From NCBI GenBank assembly GCA_039704465.1, contig JASFAU010000002.1, positions 186,001 through 250,000 of the forward strand: a stretch of DNA of 64,000 bases, in the 5' to 3' direction. A program made the position numbers and the translations under genes. The stretch is from Plasmodiophora brassicae (taxonomy: Eukaryota > Endomyxa > Phytomyxea > Plasmodiophorida > Plasmodiophoridae). Below are positions 30,267-40,122 of this stretch, one piece after another; positions within the stretch are counted from its first letter, which is position 1, and every line of letters begins with the position of its first letter. The notes below the pieces were generated by a model. That model saw nothing but the letters and a program-made list of their open reading frames with translations, was not told the origin of the DNA and did no database searches.

Positions 30267-32342
30267 TTACTCCCCACAGGTTGCCGGTTTGCGGCATGCG
30301 GTACGCGAATATTCGCGAGACCAGACGAGGAGAGGCCCGCCGACGAAGCCACCTTGGACGCTGATTTCATCCCGCATCCTGAACTTGTCGGGGGCGTCGT
30401 GCACGCGTTCCAAGGTGGTGGACGCCTTGACGCTGGCGAACCACTCGGAGGTGACGTGGAATGCCGGTGATGGGACCCCGTGGTAGTCGGCCAGCCAGGT
30501 GCTCCTGGCTCGCGCTGACAGCGGATCGGCGAACTCGACTTTGAATTCGTGCGCCGACTCCTCGCTGTACCTAACGCCAAGTGCTTTGTCGTGAACGGGT
30601 GGTGGGCGATCCCACTGGGAAACGGATATGAAGGCATCGGATACTGTCGTCTTGCGCCCGGCCACGTGCTCAGATGCAGCAAACATCACCGACGACGAAG
30701 GCGTCACGTCGTCGGCATTTGGGGCTGCAATGCTCACAGCACGGCAACGGTAAACGATGGGCAGCTCAAGTTTGACGCCACCGAGTGACAGCAGTGGATC
30801 AGACCTCGACACCGGGAATACCAACGGGAAATAGCTCGTTGAAAAACTGCATAGCAACACGTCAGCAGCAGCATCGAATACGTACCCGACGGCGTTCATG
30901 GGCATCGATAGGTGCCCCTCCTGAAGCGGAAGTTCCGCAATCCCTCTCGAAAGGTGTAGAGCGGGCCCAGCAGGGTTGGAGCGTTTCACGACAGTGAGGC
31001 GGGCGATCAATACAGCGTCGGCGGACGCAGCATAACGGAAACGTAGCACAGGGTTCCCACACAGCGTCACGTTCTCCGAGCCCATCGGCACGACAAAGGT
31101 CGACGAGCAGTTGTCGTCGTGACTCTGGGCACCGGGCCGGGCATTGTAGAGCGTGCGTCCCCAGCGCATCCATCCTCCGCTGCTCTGAGATCCGCATTTC
31201 AGATGCCATGGGACAGTAATGACGCTCGATTCGGATCCAGGACGACGACCAATGTCCACCACCACATGATCGATGTCATCGATGTCGACGCCGACGAACT
31301 CGCCGGCCCATGCAGCGGCAGCCGGGTCCGGCATGGCCCAACGACGAACGAACACGCGCATTCGTGGCAGGCTTCGTATTCGCCGCAGCGGATCGCGAAC
31401 GAATTCCACGATCTCGTTGTTCCAGTCAATGGCGGGTCCGGGTGCAGCGGTATCGGGCCCGTCGTGGCCCCAGGGGCCCACCAGCGCCGTCGTCGGGGAG
31501 CGCAGGTCCCGCGCCATACGAAACGCGGCGTTGGCGAACCCGTCAGCGAATCCGCCAATCAACAGGACAGGAACATCAACAGCAGCGTAGTCGTTGTCGA
31601 TGCTGGCGTGCCTCCTGAACTGGCCGTCGTCGCCTTCACAGTGGTCCAACCAGCCAGGCAAGTACCAGGGCGTGCGCTCCAGGCGCTCGCGCCACTTGGC
31701 AACCCACTCGGCGGCATCGTCGACGAAATGCGGCAGAGGCGGCCTGGAATTGTACGCGAGCATGCATGACGCCCAGGGCGCGTCCTCGCTGAGAAGGTCG
31801 GCGCCGCCCTGGTAAGGGATATTGTCCAGGAACCGATTATCGGTCGAATAGGTGGAGATGATGCCCGCCAGACGTCCTGGCGGGCAACGTGCCGCGATCT
31901 GCAAGGCGTTGGACCCGCGCCACGCCGCTCCATAGAGGAACACGCTGTTCGGCATCGCCCAGCGTTGTTCACGAATCCAGCTGATGGCGTCCAAGCCATC
32001 GTCCTGGTCCGTTTGCAAGTACTCGCCAGGCAGGGCGTCGTCACTCTCGCCCGACCCGCGCAGGTCAGCACGAACGGCAGCGATACCGTATCGTTCCGCC
32101 AGAACCTTGAACCGGTCGTCGCGCGATGCCGACCAGACATTCTTCCCATACGGGGCGTACGCCAGCAGGACCGCGTGCCGGGTCGGCGCGTCCCGGTCCG
32201 GCCCGGCCGTCTCCGGCAGGAACAGCCTGGCGCCAAGCCGGCATCCGTCTCGTCCCACCGGAATCCACACGTTCTCAATGACGACAACGGCGCCCGCTGT
32301 CATGCACGCCCACGCCCCCACCAGGACAACGGCAATGGTCAT
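30267..32342 (-). CDS. CocE/NonD-type (S15 family) hydrolase, nucleophile Ser replaced
   Basis: A single exon of 691 residues from the ATG at 32342, chosen because it yields a signal peptide (MTIAVVLVGAWACMTAGAVV); an upstream in-frame ATG at 32501 has no signal. The alpha/beta-hydrolase half shows VLLAYAPYGKN (oxyanion-tyrosine region), AVRADLRGSGES, LIGGFADGFANAA (acid) and GPWGHDGPDTAAPGPAIDW (His). A galactose-binding-like C-terminal domain follows (RTLYNARPGAQ, TLCGNPVLRFRYAASADAVL). At the nucleophile elbow, where the family has G-x-S-x-G-G, the sequence reads GAAWRG (residues 138-143), so the serine at 140 is alanine (GCG at 31925-31923) and one glycine is arginine. The protein keeps the acid, histidine and full length, which suggests a pseudo-enzyme. 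Secretion is predicted. Confidence 0.85.
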   Translation of the reverse strand: MTIAVVLVGAWACMTAGAVVVIENVWIPVGRDGCRLGARLFLPETAGPDRDAPTRHAVLLAYAPYGKNVWSASRDDRFKVLAERYGIAAVRADLRGSGESDDALPGEYLQTDQDDGLDAISWIREQRWAMPNSVFLYGAAWRGSNALQIAARCPPGRLAGIISTYSTDNRFLDNIPYQGGADLLSEDAPWASCMLAYNSRPPLPHFVDDAAEWVAKWRERLERTPWYLPGWLDHCEGDDGQFRRHASIDNDYAAVDVPVLLIGGFADGFANAAFRMARDLRSPTTALVGPWGHDGPDTAAPGPAIDWNNEIVEFVRDPLRRIRSLPRMRVFVRRWAMPDPAAAAWAGEFVGVDIDDIDHVVVDIGRRPGSESSVITVPWHLKCGSQSSGGWMRWGRTLYNARPGAQSHDDNCSSTFVVPMGSENVTLCGNPVLRFRYAASADAVLIARLTVVKRSNPAGPALHLSRGIAELPLQEGHLSMPMNAVGYVFDAAADVLLCSFSTSYFPLVFPVSRSDPLLSLGGVKLELPIVYRCRAVSIAAPNADDVTPSSSVMFAASEHVAGRKTTVSDAFISVSQWDRPPPVHDKALGVRYSEESAHEFKVEFADPLSARARSTWLADYHGVPSPAFHVTSEWFASVKASTTLERVHDAPDKFRMRDEISVQGGFVGGPLLVWSREYSRTACRKPATCGE

Positions 32343-32701
32343 GACGTTGACACAGTGGTACGTAGGTTTGGGATCACAAAGACACACAGTCGTCCTGCGG
32401 ATCGGGATTGGCACGTTCTCGTCCTGCGGATCGGGGACCAGGTGACCAATTTCCACCGCCAGCCTCATCTGGGTGGAGCCAATGCCTTCCTTAAGAGCCA
32501 CAGCGAGCTTGAGTGGGGCTATCGAATTTTATTCGGCGATCCTGATATCGACTGAGGTTGCCGTTTCCCAATACTGGCGATCGCGAACGCACATGGCGTG
32601 CTTTGGACCGACGCCCGACGACACCCAACGGGCATGCACGCCACCAGCGCAGTCTTGTGGTATCGCCGGTTTGCCGCGTCGGAAGGCCACAGAAAGGACA
32701 G

Positions 32702-32760
32702 ACGCCTAGTAACGTAAGGTAGATATTGTGCAGACCGGGTTATCGGAGGTTCTTTGAGGG
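32702..32760. repeat. 59-bp direct repeat, copy A
   Basis: This sequence recurs 105 bp downstream with 3 mismatches in 59. It includes AAGGTAGATATTGTGCA and CGGGTTATCGGAGGTTCTTT. Both copies lie in the gap between the S15-family gene (minus) and the ankyrin/coiled-coil gene (plus). Confidence 0.9.
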
Positions 32761-32806
32761 CATTCTCGTGTTTATTCTTGCGAATGAACAAGCTAGACGA
32801 CGCCTT

Positions 32807-32865
32807 ACGCCCAGTAACATAAGGTAGATATTGTGCAAACCGGGTTATCGGAGGTTCTTTGAGGG
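32807..32865. repeat. 59-bp direct repeat, copy B
   Basis: Second copy of the repeat at 32702, ending about 45 bp before the ATG at 32911. The 46-bp spacer between copies is unrelated in sequence. Confidence 0.9.
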
Positions 32866-32910
32866 TCGTCCCCAGTCGCATTCCTGTAACTGGAGAGCAG
32901 TCAGCGCGAG

Positions 32911-35304
32911 ATGCACGAATCTGGAACGCAGTCCTCGCGGCAGGCGGCGGCCAAGTCGCGGCTCGTGGAGCGCGACCGTCGTCACTGTCCATACTCGGCG
33001 GCAGCAACCAGGATGCTGGTCGATGCACGCGAGGAGTTCGCCATGGTCTGCGCCGCCGTTCGCGAGGGTGACGTCGCCAAGCTGAAGAGCGTGTACCGTG
33101 GCGTCGACGTCAACCAGCCGCTGGCGACCTGGGATTCTCGCACGCCGCTGCACTTTGCGGTCGTCAACGCCAACTATGACATGGTCCAGCACCTGCTGAC
33201 GAGCTGCGGCGGCAACCCTGCCGCTGTCGACGACAAGGGCCGCAACGCGCTGCACCATGCCATCCTGGAGAACAGCGAGCGCATCATCGGCCTGCTCATC
33301 GAACACGGCGGCATCGACTATCGCGCCACCGACATCTGGGACCAGAACGCCCTGCACCTGGTCGCCATCGCCGACAACGTGTCGCTGGCCGAGACGATCG
33401 TCAAGGCCTGCCCCGAGTGCCTGACCGCCCGCGAAGCCGATGGACGCACGCCGCTCGACATTGCCGAGATGAACAACCATCTGAAGATGGCGGCGCTGCT
33501 GAAGCGCTGGGCCGACCAGGGCGAACCAACCGGTGGACCCAGGCAACGTCGTCGCCCATCAGGACCCGCCGGTGACGCCGTACTGTCGCAGACGGCGACG
33601 GCGGCCCCGTCGATGAAGAAGAAGTTGATGATCCCTTCGCCCGCGTCGTCGGTGTCCTCGCAGGAGACCGATTCGCCGACGCCGTCCCACGAACGCGTCA
33701 AGTCGATCGTGGCGACGCTCGAGTCTCGTCGCCCGTCCAATGTCGACGGCAAACCGCCCAGCGACCTCAGCGAGTGCGACCACGGCGCGCTGCGCGACGC
33801 CTGGCAATCTTTCCTGACGCAGTCGAACCAGACACGGGCGACCCTGGAGCGCCAGCTGGACGGCATCGACCTGAACGACAGCAAGGTCGCCGCGTGGACG
33901 GCCCCGATCGACAACGGCGTCGCCCAGCTCGACGAAGGGCGCAACCTGACCGACAACGACGTCGACGCGCTGCTGAACTCCGTCGACGACGCCTGGGGCA
34001 TCGACGCCGTCCTCGCCGACGCCGCCAACCTGAAACGCGACCACCCGGACTACGACGAGGTCGTCGCCCTGCACGCGCAGATCGCCGACCTGGCCGGCCT
34101 CGTCCGATCCGGGGCGTACCCGGCCGGGACCGTCGACGTGACGGCGCCGCGTGACGCCATCGCCCTGCTGCGCGACCTGTGCGGCTCGGACCAGAGGCGT
34201 CGGCTCGGCGACGCGCTGCGCAGCAACGCCGAGCTGAGCGCCGCCTGCCGCCGCCTGGACACGCGCCTGGAGGCCCTCAAGGCGAGCGGCGACCACGCGG
34301 GCATCCCGGTCGCCGAAGACGAGCTGTTCCAGGCGTACGACGTGGCGCTCAGCGCCAGCAGGGACCTGCTGGAGTCGTGCGGGCCGACGGACCAGGACAA
34401 GATCGTCCAGGAGCGCATTGACAAGATTCGGACGGCGGGCGTCCAGATCATGGGGCGCGTCAGCATGGCGCTCCGGCAGGGACGCGATCGTGTTCGACAG
34501 ACGCTCGGTGTGATGGAACGGAACACGGCCGCTGCGAACGACGTGATCTCCGGTGTGGTGAGCGCCCTCCAGAAGCGGAAGGCGGAGCTCAAGGCGGCAC
34601 GCGACGAGGACCAGCGCGCACGTCAACGCATCGCCGAGCAACTGCAGGCGATCATTGCCGAGGAGCTTGACCGCCAGGTCAAGTTCATTGACATTGTCGC
34701 CGAGGAGCGACGCGTCGACCAGGCCATGGGCAAGGTCGAACGGGGGTCGCAGGACCTTCTCGTCGTGCGCGACGTCAAGGTCGACAAGCTGCGGACGCTG
34801 AACGACACGTACGATCAGGCGATGAAGGTCGTCGACTGCGTGCACAAGGTCGGCACGTTCGGGATCGACGCGTCGCAGGCGCTCTGGGCCAAGCGCCGCA
34901 TGCACCAGGACGCCGTCCGGCACGACGAGGCGCAGAACTCGGCACGCCTCTACGACCGGTTCGTCAGGAACCTGCGCGATAGCATCGACCGCGAGGAGGT
35001 CCAGCTGCGCGACATCGACGAAGAGATCCGGCAGAGCGTCGCGTTCCAGCAGCGCGCCGGCCGGCACGGCCGCCTGCAGTACCAGACCTCGCTGGACAGC
35101 GTCGTCAACGCCCTGCGCGACGAACAGCAGCGCGTCACCGAGCGCCGCGACCGCCTGCGATCCGTCCTTGATCGCGTCGACGCGCTCGGCGCCGACGCCC
35201 TGGACGCCAGCGACGTCGTGCGTACGCAGCTGGCGAACCTCGACATGAGCGCCCTGCAGTCGCAGAGCAGCGACTCGCCGACGGGTTCGCCCAGAATTTG
35301 CTAA
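32911..35304 (+). CDS. Ankyrin-repeat and coiled-coil protein
   Basis: A single exon of 797 residues. Residues 40-210 contain four to five ankyrin repeats (RTPLHFAVVNANYDMVQHLL, RNALHHAILENSERIIGLLI, QNALHLVAIADNVSLAETIV, GRTPLDIAEMNNHLKMAALL). Residues 215-290 are Ser/Pro-rich. From about 290 to 780 the protein is almost wholly helical and charged, with long coiled-coil stretches (RARQRIAEQLQAIIAEELDR, YDRFVRNLRDSIDREEVQLR). No signal peptide or membrane segment is seen, so a cytosolic scaffold is likely. The very GC-rich codon usage creates a 589-codon antisense frame that is a shadow. No specific family was recognised. The same ankyrin-plus-coiled-coil design is common in protists with large ankyrin families. 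Confidence 0.85.
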   Translation: MHESGTQSSRQAAAKSRLVERDRRHCPYSAAATRMLVDAREEFAMVCAAVREGDVAKLKSVYRGVDVNQPLATWDSRTPLHFAVVNANYDMVQHLLTSCGGNPAAVDDKGRNALHHAILENSERIIGLLIEHGGIDYRATDIWDQNALHLVAIADNVSLAETIVKACPECLTAREADGRTPLDIAEMNNHLKMAALLKRWADQGEPTGGPRQRRRPSGPAGDAVLSQTATAAPSMKKKLMIPSPASSVSSQETDSPTPSHERVKSIVATLESRRPSNVDGKPPSDLSECDHGALRDAWQSFLTQSNQTRATLERQLDGIDLNDSKVAAWTAPIDNGVAQLDEGRNLTDNDVDALLNSVDDAWGIDAVLADAANLKRDHPDYDEVVALHAQIADLAGLVRSGAYPAGTVDVTAPRDAIALLRDLCGSDQRRRLGDALRSNAELSAACRRLDTRLEALKASGDHAGIPVAEDELFQAYDVALSASRDLLESCGPTDQDKIVQERIDKIRTAGVQIMGRVSMALRQGRDRVRQTLGVMERNTAAANDVISGVVSALQKRKAELKAARDEDQRARQRIAEQLQAIIAEELDRQVKFIDIVAEERRVDQAMGKVERGSQDLLVVRDVKVDKLRTLNDTYDQAMKVVDCVHKVGTFGIDASQALWAKRRMHQDAVRHDEAQNSARLYDRFVRNLRDSIDREEVQLRDIDEEIRQSVAFQQRAGRHGRLQYQTSLDSVVNALRDEQQRVTERRDRLRSVLDRVDALGADALDASDVVRTQLANLDMSALQSQSSDSPTGSPRIC

Positions 35305-35710
35305 AAAATGTCCGCATATCTGGCTCATTCATTGAATTACCTACTGTAGATCCAAATCACAACGGGAGCTGGTGCCACAGGTCGGGGAGCGCGGCGGTGT
35401 GCCGCGTCAAGGCCGTCCGGAGTCCTGGATCACACACGGTTGGCGAGTTCTGAGCACCCACGGGGTTCCTCGACGCGAATAGCTGGGAGCGGCGTTAGCT
35501 CCGGGTTCCTCGCGTGCGACAAGTGCATACGCCATGCCAAGCGGAAAGTAATCGCTTACGCTCACGAGCTGTCCGATGCCGAAGCCCGAGCCGAGCTGAC
35601 GAAAGCGAAGTCGCGTTCGTATCGGCCGAGTTCCGCGGTGGTTGACGCGCCAGACACGCCGCAATGGGTGATAACGAAAGAAACCTCAACAATGTCGCCG
35701 TTCAAGATCG

Positions 35711-35828
35711 GTCATTGGTTGGTTTGGTTTGGTTTTATTTGTTTTTCGCGCTTTTTCTTTTCACGCAGGCGCCTCGGTCTCGAGTCCGAGGATCGAAGGA
35801 TCAGCAGCAGAACGCCAACATCCCCCGG
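35711..35828 (-). mobile_element. 3' end of a non-LTR retroelement, copy 2
   Basis: Roughly 80-85% identical to copy 1 near 1.8 kb over the shared part. On the minus strand it ends SAADPSILGLETEAPA-stop, followed by a short spacer, AAATAAA, then AAACC-type tail units. The open minus frame continues upstream to 36015 (for example ELCLVGAQFIGIRPVVDQVA), which may be more of the element but is not recognisable as reverse transcriptase. Confidence 0.65.
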
Positions 35829-36110
35829 TCCGGTCATTGACCACATGGAGTACCGGCAGCCACGTGATCTTGCCGCCGTAATTCGCTACCTGGTCGACAA
35901 CTGGCCGGATTCCGATGAATTGGGCCCCTACAAGGCAGAGCTCTGGTGTAGTGCCATATTCGCTGGAGCATAGGCCCATCTGGAGGAGCCGAGCCATTGA
36001 CTGCGGTCGCTGCAACGCGACTGCCTCCAGCCTGGGACAGATAAGGCAGGGACCCGAATTCGTAATTCTAAGGTGATGTGCGTTCGCTGTCTTGCCTGGT
36101 ACTGCACGGA

Positions 36111-36295
36111 GTGTTGGGTTCTAGCCACACTCTCAGGAATGACGTCAAGGATCCGTACCACCATCACATTTACTGAGAACAACGTTAGGCGAGAGAAGAG
36201 ACACAAGGCAGAACACACCTAACGTTGTTCTCAGAAAATGTGATGGTGGTATGGATCCTTGACGTCATTCCTGAGAGAGGGCTAAAACCCAACAC
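36111..36295. mobile_element. Long foldback (MITE-like) inverted repeat
   Basis: The left arm 36111-36189 and right arm 36218-36295 are reverse complements over about 78 bp with roughly 92% identity, separated by a 28-nt loop. The termini are GTGTTGGGTT and AACCCAACAC. No coding capacity is present. No clear target-site duplication could be seen in the immediate flanks. A non-autonomous foldback/MITE element is the simplest reading; a long hairpin RNA precursor is an alternative. Confidence 0.8.
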
Positions 36296-36653
36296 ATACG
36301 AGACGATATGTGCCGAGACCAGACGAGACGACCGAAGGGTAGTCGGTCAAATGTGACGACAAGGCAAGATGTGTCGAACAGCCGGCTGAGTCACCAAGAC
36401 AGCGACTCGACCGTGACAATGATCCTGCTCACCCTGAGCGTCGCCAACGACACGATCCTGGCCCGCGTCATCGCCGAATACATTCGCTAAAGTGGGACGG
36501 CGAACTGCCCCTGGCCAAGAGCGGCTTCGCACAGGAACCGGACGAGATCCAGGAACGCGCCAAGCAGCACGTCTGCGTGCGCTGGACGTCGCCTGCCTCT
36601 GGATGTGTGTCGTTGTTTACAAATAGCAGCCTGCCGATCGATGGGCACTCTGG

Positions 36654-38292
36654 TCATGCGAACACCCGGGACGTCTTCATGAACTTGCGGTCGGGGTCGA
36701 GGCGCCTGCGAATGTCGACGAAGCGGGCGAATCCGGGGAACATGGCGGCGGCGTACGCGGCGTCCTGGCCAACCCATCCAGTCTTGCCCCAGTGCAGGGC
36801 GGCGTTGCACGGCGGTGACAGATAGATCTGGGTCAGCAGGTGGAACGCCGGCGACCTGTCCTGCGACGCGTCGTCCAGGCCGACGAACATCTTGGGGCCA
36901 TCGTGCGACATGGCCAGGTACGCGTCCTCCTGCCCCAGGAACCGGATCGTGAACCCGGACAGGTTCGAGTCGCCCAGCGCGCGCCGAAGGTCGACCGCCG
37001 GGTCGTCCATCGCCTTCATCACCGCCGCGTGGCACCGTGCCGCGTTCGCCAGCGGGACCGCCAGCTCCCACTGATGGTACTTGACGCCCGTGGAGATCAA
37101 CGTGATATAAGTCGGCGTCGAATGGTAGATGCCTTGCGACGTGACGCAGTCCCCGGGGCACCAGAACGACTTCTCGATGCTCGCCTGGGCGAACGCCTCC
37201 CATGCGGCCGGGTCCGCCTTCATCACGGCCGGGATGACGCCGCCCGTCAGGCCGGGCAGGCCCAGGGCCTTGATCGCAGCGTTGAGCGCGGGCGGCAGGT
37301 CGCTGGCGCGGTCCAGCGGGTTCGTGTCACCTGGGGCGACGCCGGTCCCGTCCGGGCGCGCCAGCGTCCAGTTCGCCGGGTTCGCCGCGACGACGCCCGT
37401 CGACACCGACCGGATCGTCGAGAACCAGACGATGGTCTGGTGCTCGATGCCGTCGAACCACGGGTCGCTGATGTCGGTCGCCGACGCCTTCTCGAGGAAC
37501 TCCATCAGCTGCCGCTCGGTCCACCGCTGGAGCGTCGTCCGGATCGGCGTGTCCCTGATGATGTCCAACGTGACGGTCACGAGGACGCCCAGGTTGCCGA
37601 CGCTGATGGCGAACGCCTGCATCAGGTCGGGCTGTGCGTCGCGGTCGACGACGACGACGTTGCCGTCGGCGTTCACGACGTGCAGGCGGCGCACCGAGCT
37701 GGACAGCGACTTGGCGCGTATCGCCGACCCGTGCGTGCCGGTGGACACCAGGCCGCCGATCGTCTGGTCGACCAGGTTCGCGTACGTCTTCAGGCTGAAC
37801 CCGTGCTCGTACAGGTACCGCATCAGGTCGCGGCAGATCACGCCGGCCTCGACCGTCACCGTCATGCGCTGGGGGTCGATGCCGATGATCCTGTTCAACC
37901 GCTCCATGTAGATGGTGACCTGACGCAGCCCTGTGCCTAACGCTGCCGACAGGATCGGGACGCGCTTCGACTTGCGGGACGGGCGGACGCAGGCGAACGG
38001 CGACCAGGAGTGACCGCGTCCGACGGCCGTCACCTTGTCGAACCGCCTGACGATCATCTGCACATCGGCCACCGACTTCGGGTACGCGTACGACGACAGG
38101 ACCTCGCACTGCACTCGAATGTCAGCCGTCCCGGGTCCCGTTGGTGCATCACGCGAGGTATACGCGAATGGATCCCGAATAGTTGTCCCAGTGGCCGGCC
38201 TTCGGGCGGATCAGCGACCCGACGGGCGTCGTCGACCGGACGTCGTCGACGAGGACGCACCCGGCCAGAAGCAGGACGACCCAGATCCCCAT
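36654..38292 (-). CDS. Secreted FAD-linked aldonolactone oxidase (ALO/GULO type)
   Basis: Two exons, 38292-38164 and 38108-36654, joined over a 55-nt intron, give 527 residues. A signal peptide opens the protein (MGIWVVLLLAGCVLVDDVRS). The junction restores WDNYSGSIRCEVLSSYAYPK, the ALO start. The VAO-type FAD domain has VTAVGRGHSWSPF (the His is the usual flavin-linking residue), LVDQTIGGLVSTGTHGS and LHVVNADGNVVVVD. The cap domain ends with the hallmark ALHWGKTGW (HWGK contacts the flavin and substrate) and RRRLDPDRKFMKT. Relatives oxidise D-arabinono-1,4-lactone or L-gulono/galactono-lactone to (erythro)ascorbate, usually on mitochondrial or ER membranes. A cleavable signal without a membrane anchor suggests a secreted or luminal enzyme, which could also act on other sugars. 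Confidence 0.88.
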
Positions 38293-38569
38293 CTAGTTCG
38301 ACGTGTTCGCTTTACGTACCCGCTTCGAGCTATGGCGCCACGGGCAGGGGGGACCTCTACCTCTTCCGTTACGATATCTCACAGTGACGCCCTGTGTCGC
38401 AACACGTGTCACACGTCGGGTTGCTTCGCACCCACGTCGGGTGCTCCATGTGTACGAATGACTCGGGATCGTTCATCTCTGTGACCTGCGGGAGTCGTGT
38501 ACGTACCTCCATTAGGCATGCCGTCCCGAACGGCGTGCAAGTAGCCGGCGCTCTTACGAGTCCACACCG

Positions 38570-40023
38570 ATGCGCTCGCCCGTCCTGCTGCTGGCGATCG
38601 TCGTCCTTGCCGTCTCATGGGCGAGCGCCCGTCGGCATCGTCGGCGCGATCGGGCGCCCGGCCACGGATGGGTGCCCGGCAATGGCCCCGCTGAGATCGC
38701 CGGCCAGCGTAGCGGGTACGTGGACGTCTCCGACGGCGCCCATATGTTCTACTGGATGTTCGAGAGCCGTCGTCGCCCCGAATCCGACCCGTTGATCCTC
38801 TGGCTGACGGGTGGCCCTGGCTGTGCTTCCGAATTGTAAAATATGAACGTTTGTTGAGACATCCCTCACTGCGGGCGCTGACATGGTTCCCTCCACACAC
38901 ACATAGCGCCGTGTTCTACGAGCTCGGGCCGTACCGTTTCCGGGAGGGCTCCGACGACGACTACGGAGCCGTCGAGATCAACGAGTTCGCCTGGAACGCG
39001 GTATCCAACCTGCTCTTCGTGGACCAGCCGCGTTCCACCGGCTTCAGCTGGGTCGACAACGATTCCGTCGACAGGTACGCCGACGGCGAACGCTCGATCG
39101 CCGACGACCTGTACGAATTCCTGCTCGGGTTCCTGGTCGCCTACCCGGAATTCGCAGAGCGCGACCTGTACATCGCTGGGGAGTCGTACGCGGGCCACTA
39201 TATCCCTGTGTTCGCCGCTCGGATCCTGGCCGGCAACGCCGACGACGCCATGCCGACGATCGCGCTGCAGGGTGTCGCCATCGGCAACCCATGGATCAGC
39301 CCGAGGCGCCAGTTCGAATCGTTGCTGCCGTTCGCCACAGCGCACGACCTCGTTCGCGACGACCGGACGACGCGCGACCAGATGGCGTACCTGTCCAAGG
39401 CGTGCGCCGATCTGCTCACCACGGAAGGTCGGACACAGGAGTCGCTGCTGACGTGCAGGACCCTGGAGCGGGAGCTGGTCCACGACCCGATGGTCAGGTC
39501 GCGCGCGTTCAACTACTACGACGTGCGCCTCGACTGCCTGGACGGCCACCCGCAATGCTACGATTTCACGAAGCTCGGCAAGCTGATGGAAGACCCGGAG
39601 ACGCGCCGCCAGCTGGGCGTCCGACAGAGGAGTACGCCCTGGCAGACGTGCAGCGAGGACGTCAAGGAGCACCTTGGGCTCGACACGCTCCTGCACTGCG
39701 ACGTCTTCCTGCCCAGGTTGCTTGATAGCGGCGTTCGCGTCATGATCTACACAGGCGTCTACGACATGCTCTGCAACCATATCGGGACGGACGCCTGGGC
39801 CCACCAGATGCAGTGGCCGGGCCAAGACGCGTTCGGGAGCCGCCCATGGTCGGGTTGGTATGTGGGCGGCGACCTGGCCGGCCGGTTCAAACAGCACTCG
39901 GGCCTGACGCTCGTCGAAGTGTACGACGCAGGCCACATGGTCCCGATGGATCAGCCGCGCCACGCCCTGGACATGATCTCGGCGTTCATCGGCGATGGGC
40001 GCCTGCGGTCGTCGCTTCAGTGA
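38570..40023 (+). CDS. Serine carboxypeptidase (S10)
   Basis: Two exons, 38570-38835 and 38907-40023, with a 71-nt intron (460 residues). A signal peptide is present ([20 protein letters not shown]). Exon 1 ends in [14 protein letters not shown], the oxyanion/substrate loop; exon 2 resumes [11 protein letters not shown]. Catalytic residues are visible: Ser in [13 protein letters not shown], Asp in the [14 protein letters not shown] region, and His in [13 protein letters not shown]. The usual PQSTGFSW motif is [10 protein letters not shown]. These enzymes release C-terminal amino acids at acidic pH in vacuoles or outside the cell. The first residue of exon 2 is completed across the junction (CASEF rather than the common CSSEL). 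Divergent from the oxidase gene across 277 bp. Confidence 0.93.
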
Positions 40024-40122
40024 ATACAGACGGATTCCGGGGGGTCGGAGGTCACTCCCTCAGCGTGTGTGACGACGCCATGGGCTGACAGACCCGCCTG
40101 GGGACGTGGTCGAGTGTTGCCC

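Larger units (their letters stand above)
32343..32910. other. Divergent upstream region with direct repeats
   Basis: A 568-bp gap between divergent genes. Apart from the pair of 59-bp repeats no feature is supported. The position of the repeats suggests a regulatory role or a local tandem duplication; both are inference. Confidence 0.5.
35305..36653. other. Mobile-element island without genes
   Basis: Between the ankyrin/coiled-coil gene and the aldonolactone oxidase there is 1.35 kb holding the LINE tail and the foldback element. Remaining frames are short and not supported as genes. Confidence 0.55.

Noticed and set aside
33559..35328. 589-codon minus-strand open frame
   Set aside because: It is the exact antisense of the ankyrin/coiled-coil gene. 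Long open antisense frames arise from the very GC-rich third positions there, and its translation is low-complexity with no domain.
35440..35973. 177-codon forward frame with a hydrophobic stretch
   Set aside because: It runs through the LINE tail in antisense, and the hydrophobic part is the translated TTGG/TTTG simple-repeat tail.
36840..37940. 366-codon forward frame
   Set aside because: Antisense shadow of the aldonolactone oxidase, whose own frame carries all family motifs.
38866..39963. 365-codon minus-strand frame
   Set aside because: Antisense shadow of the serine carboxypeptidase second exon.
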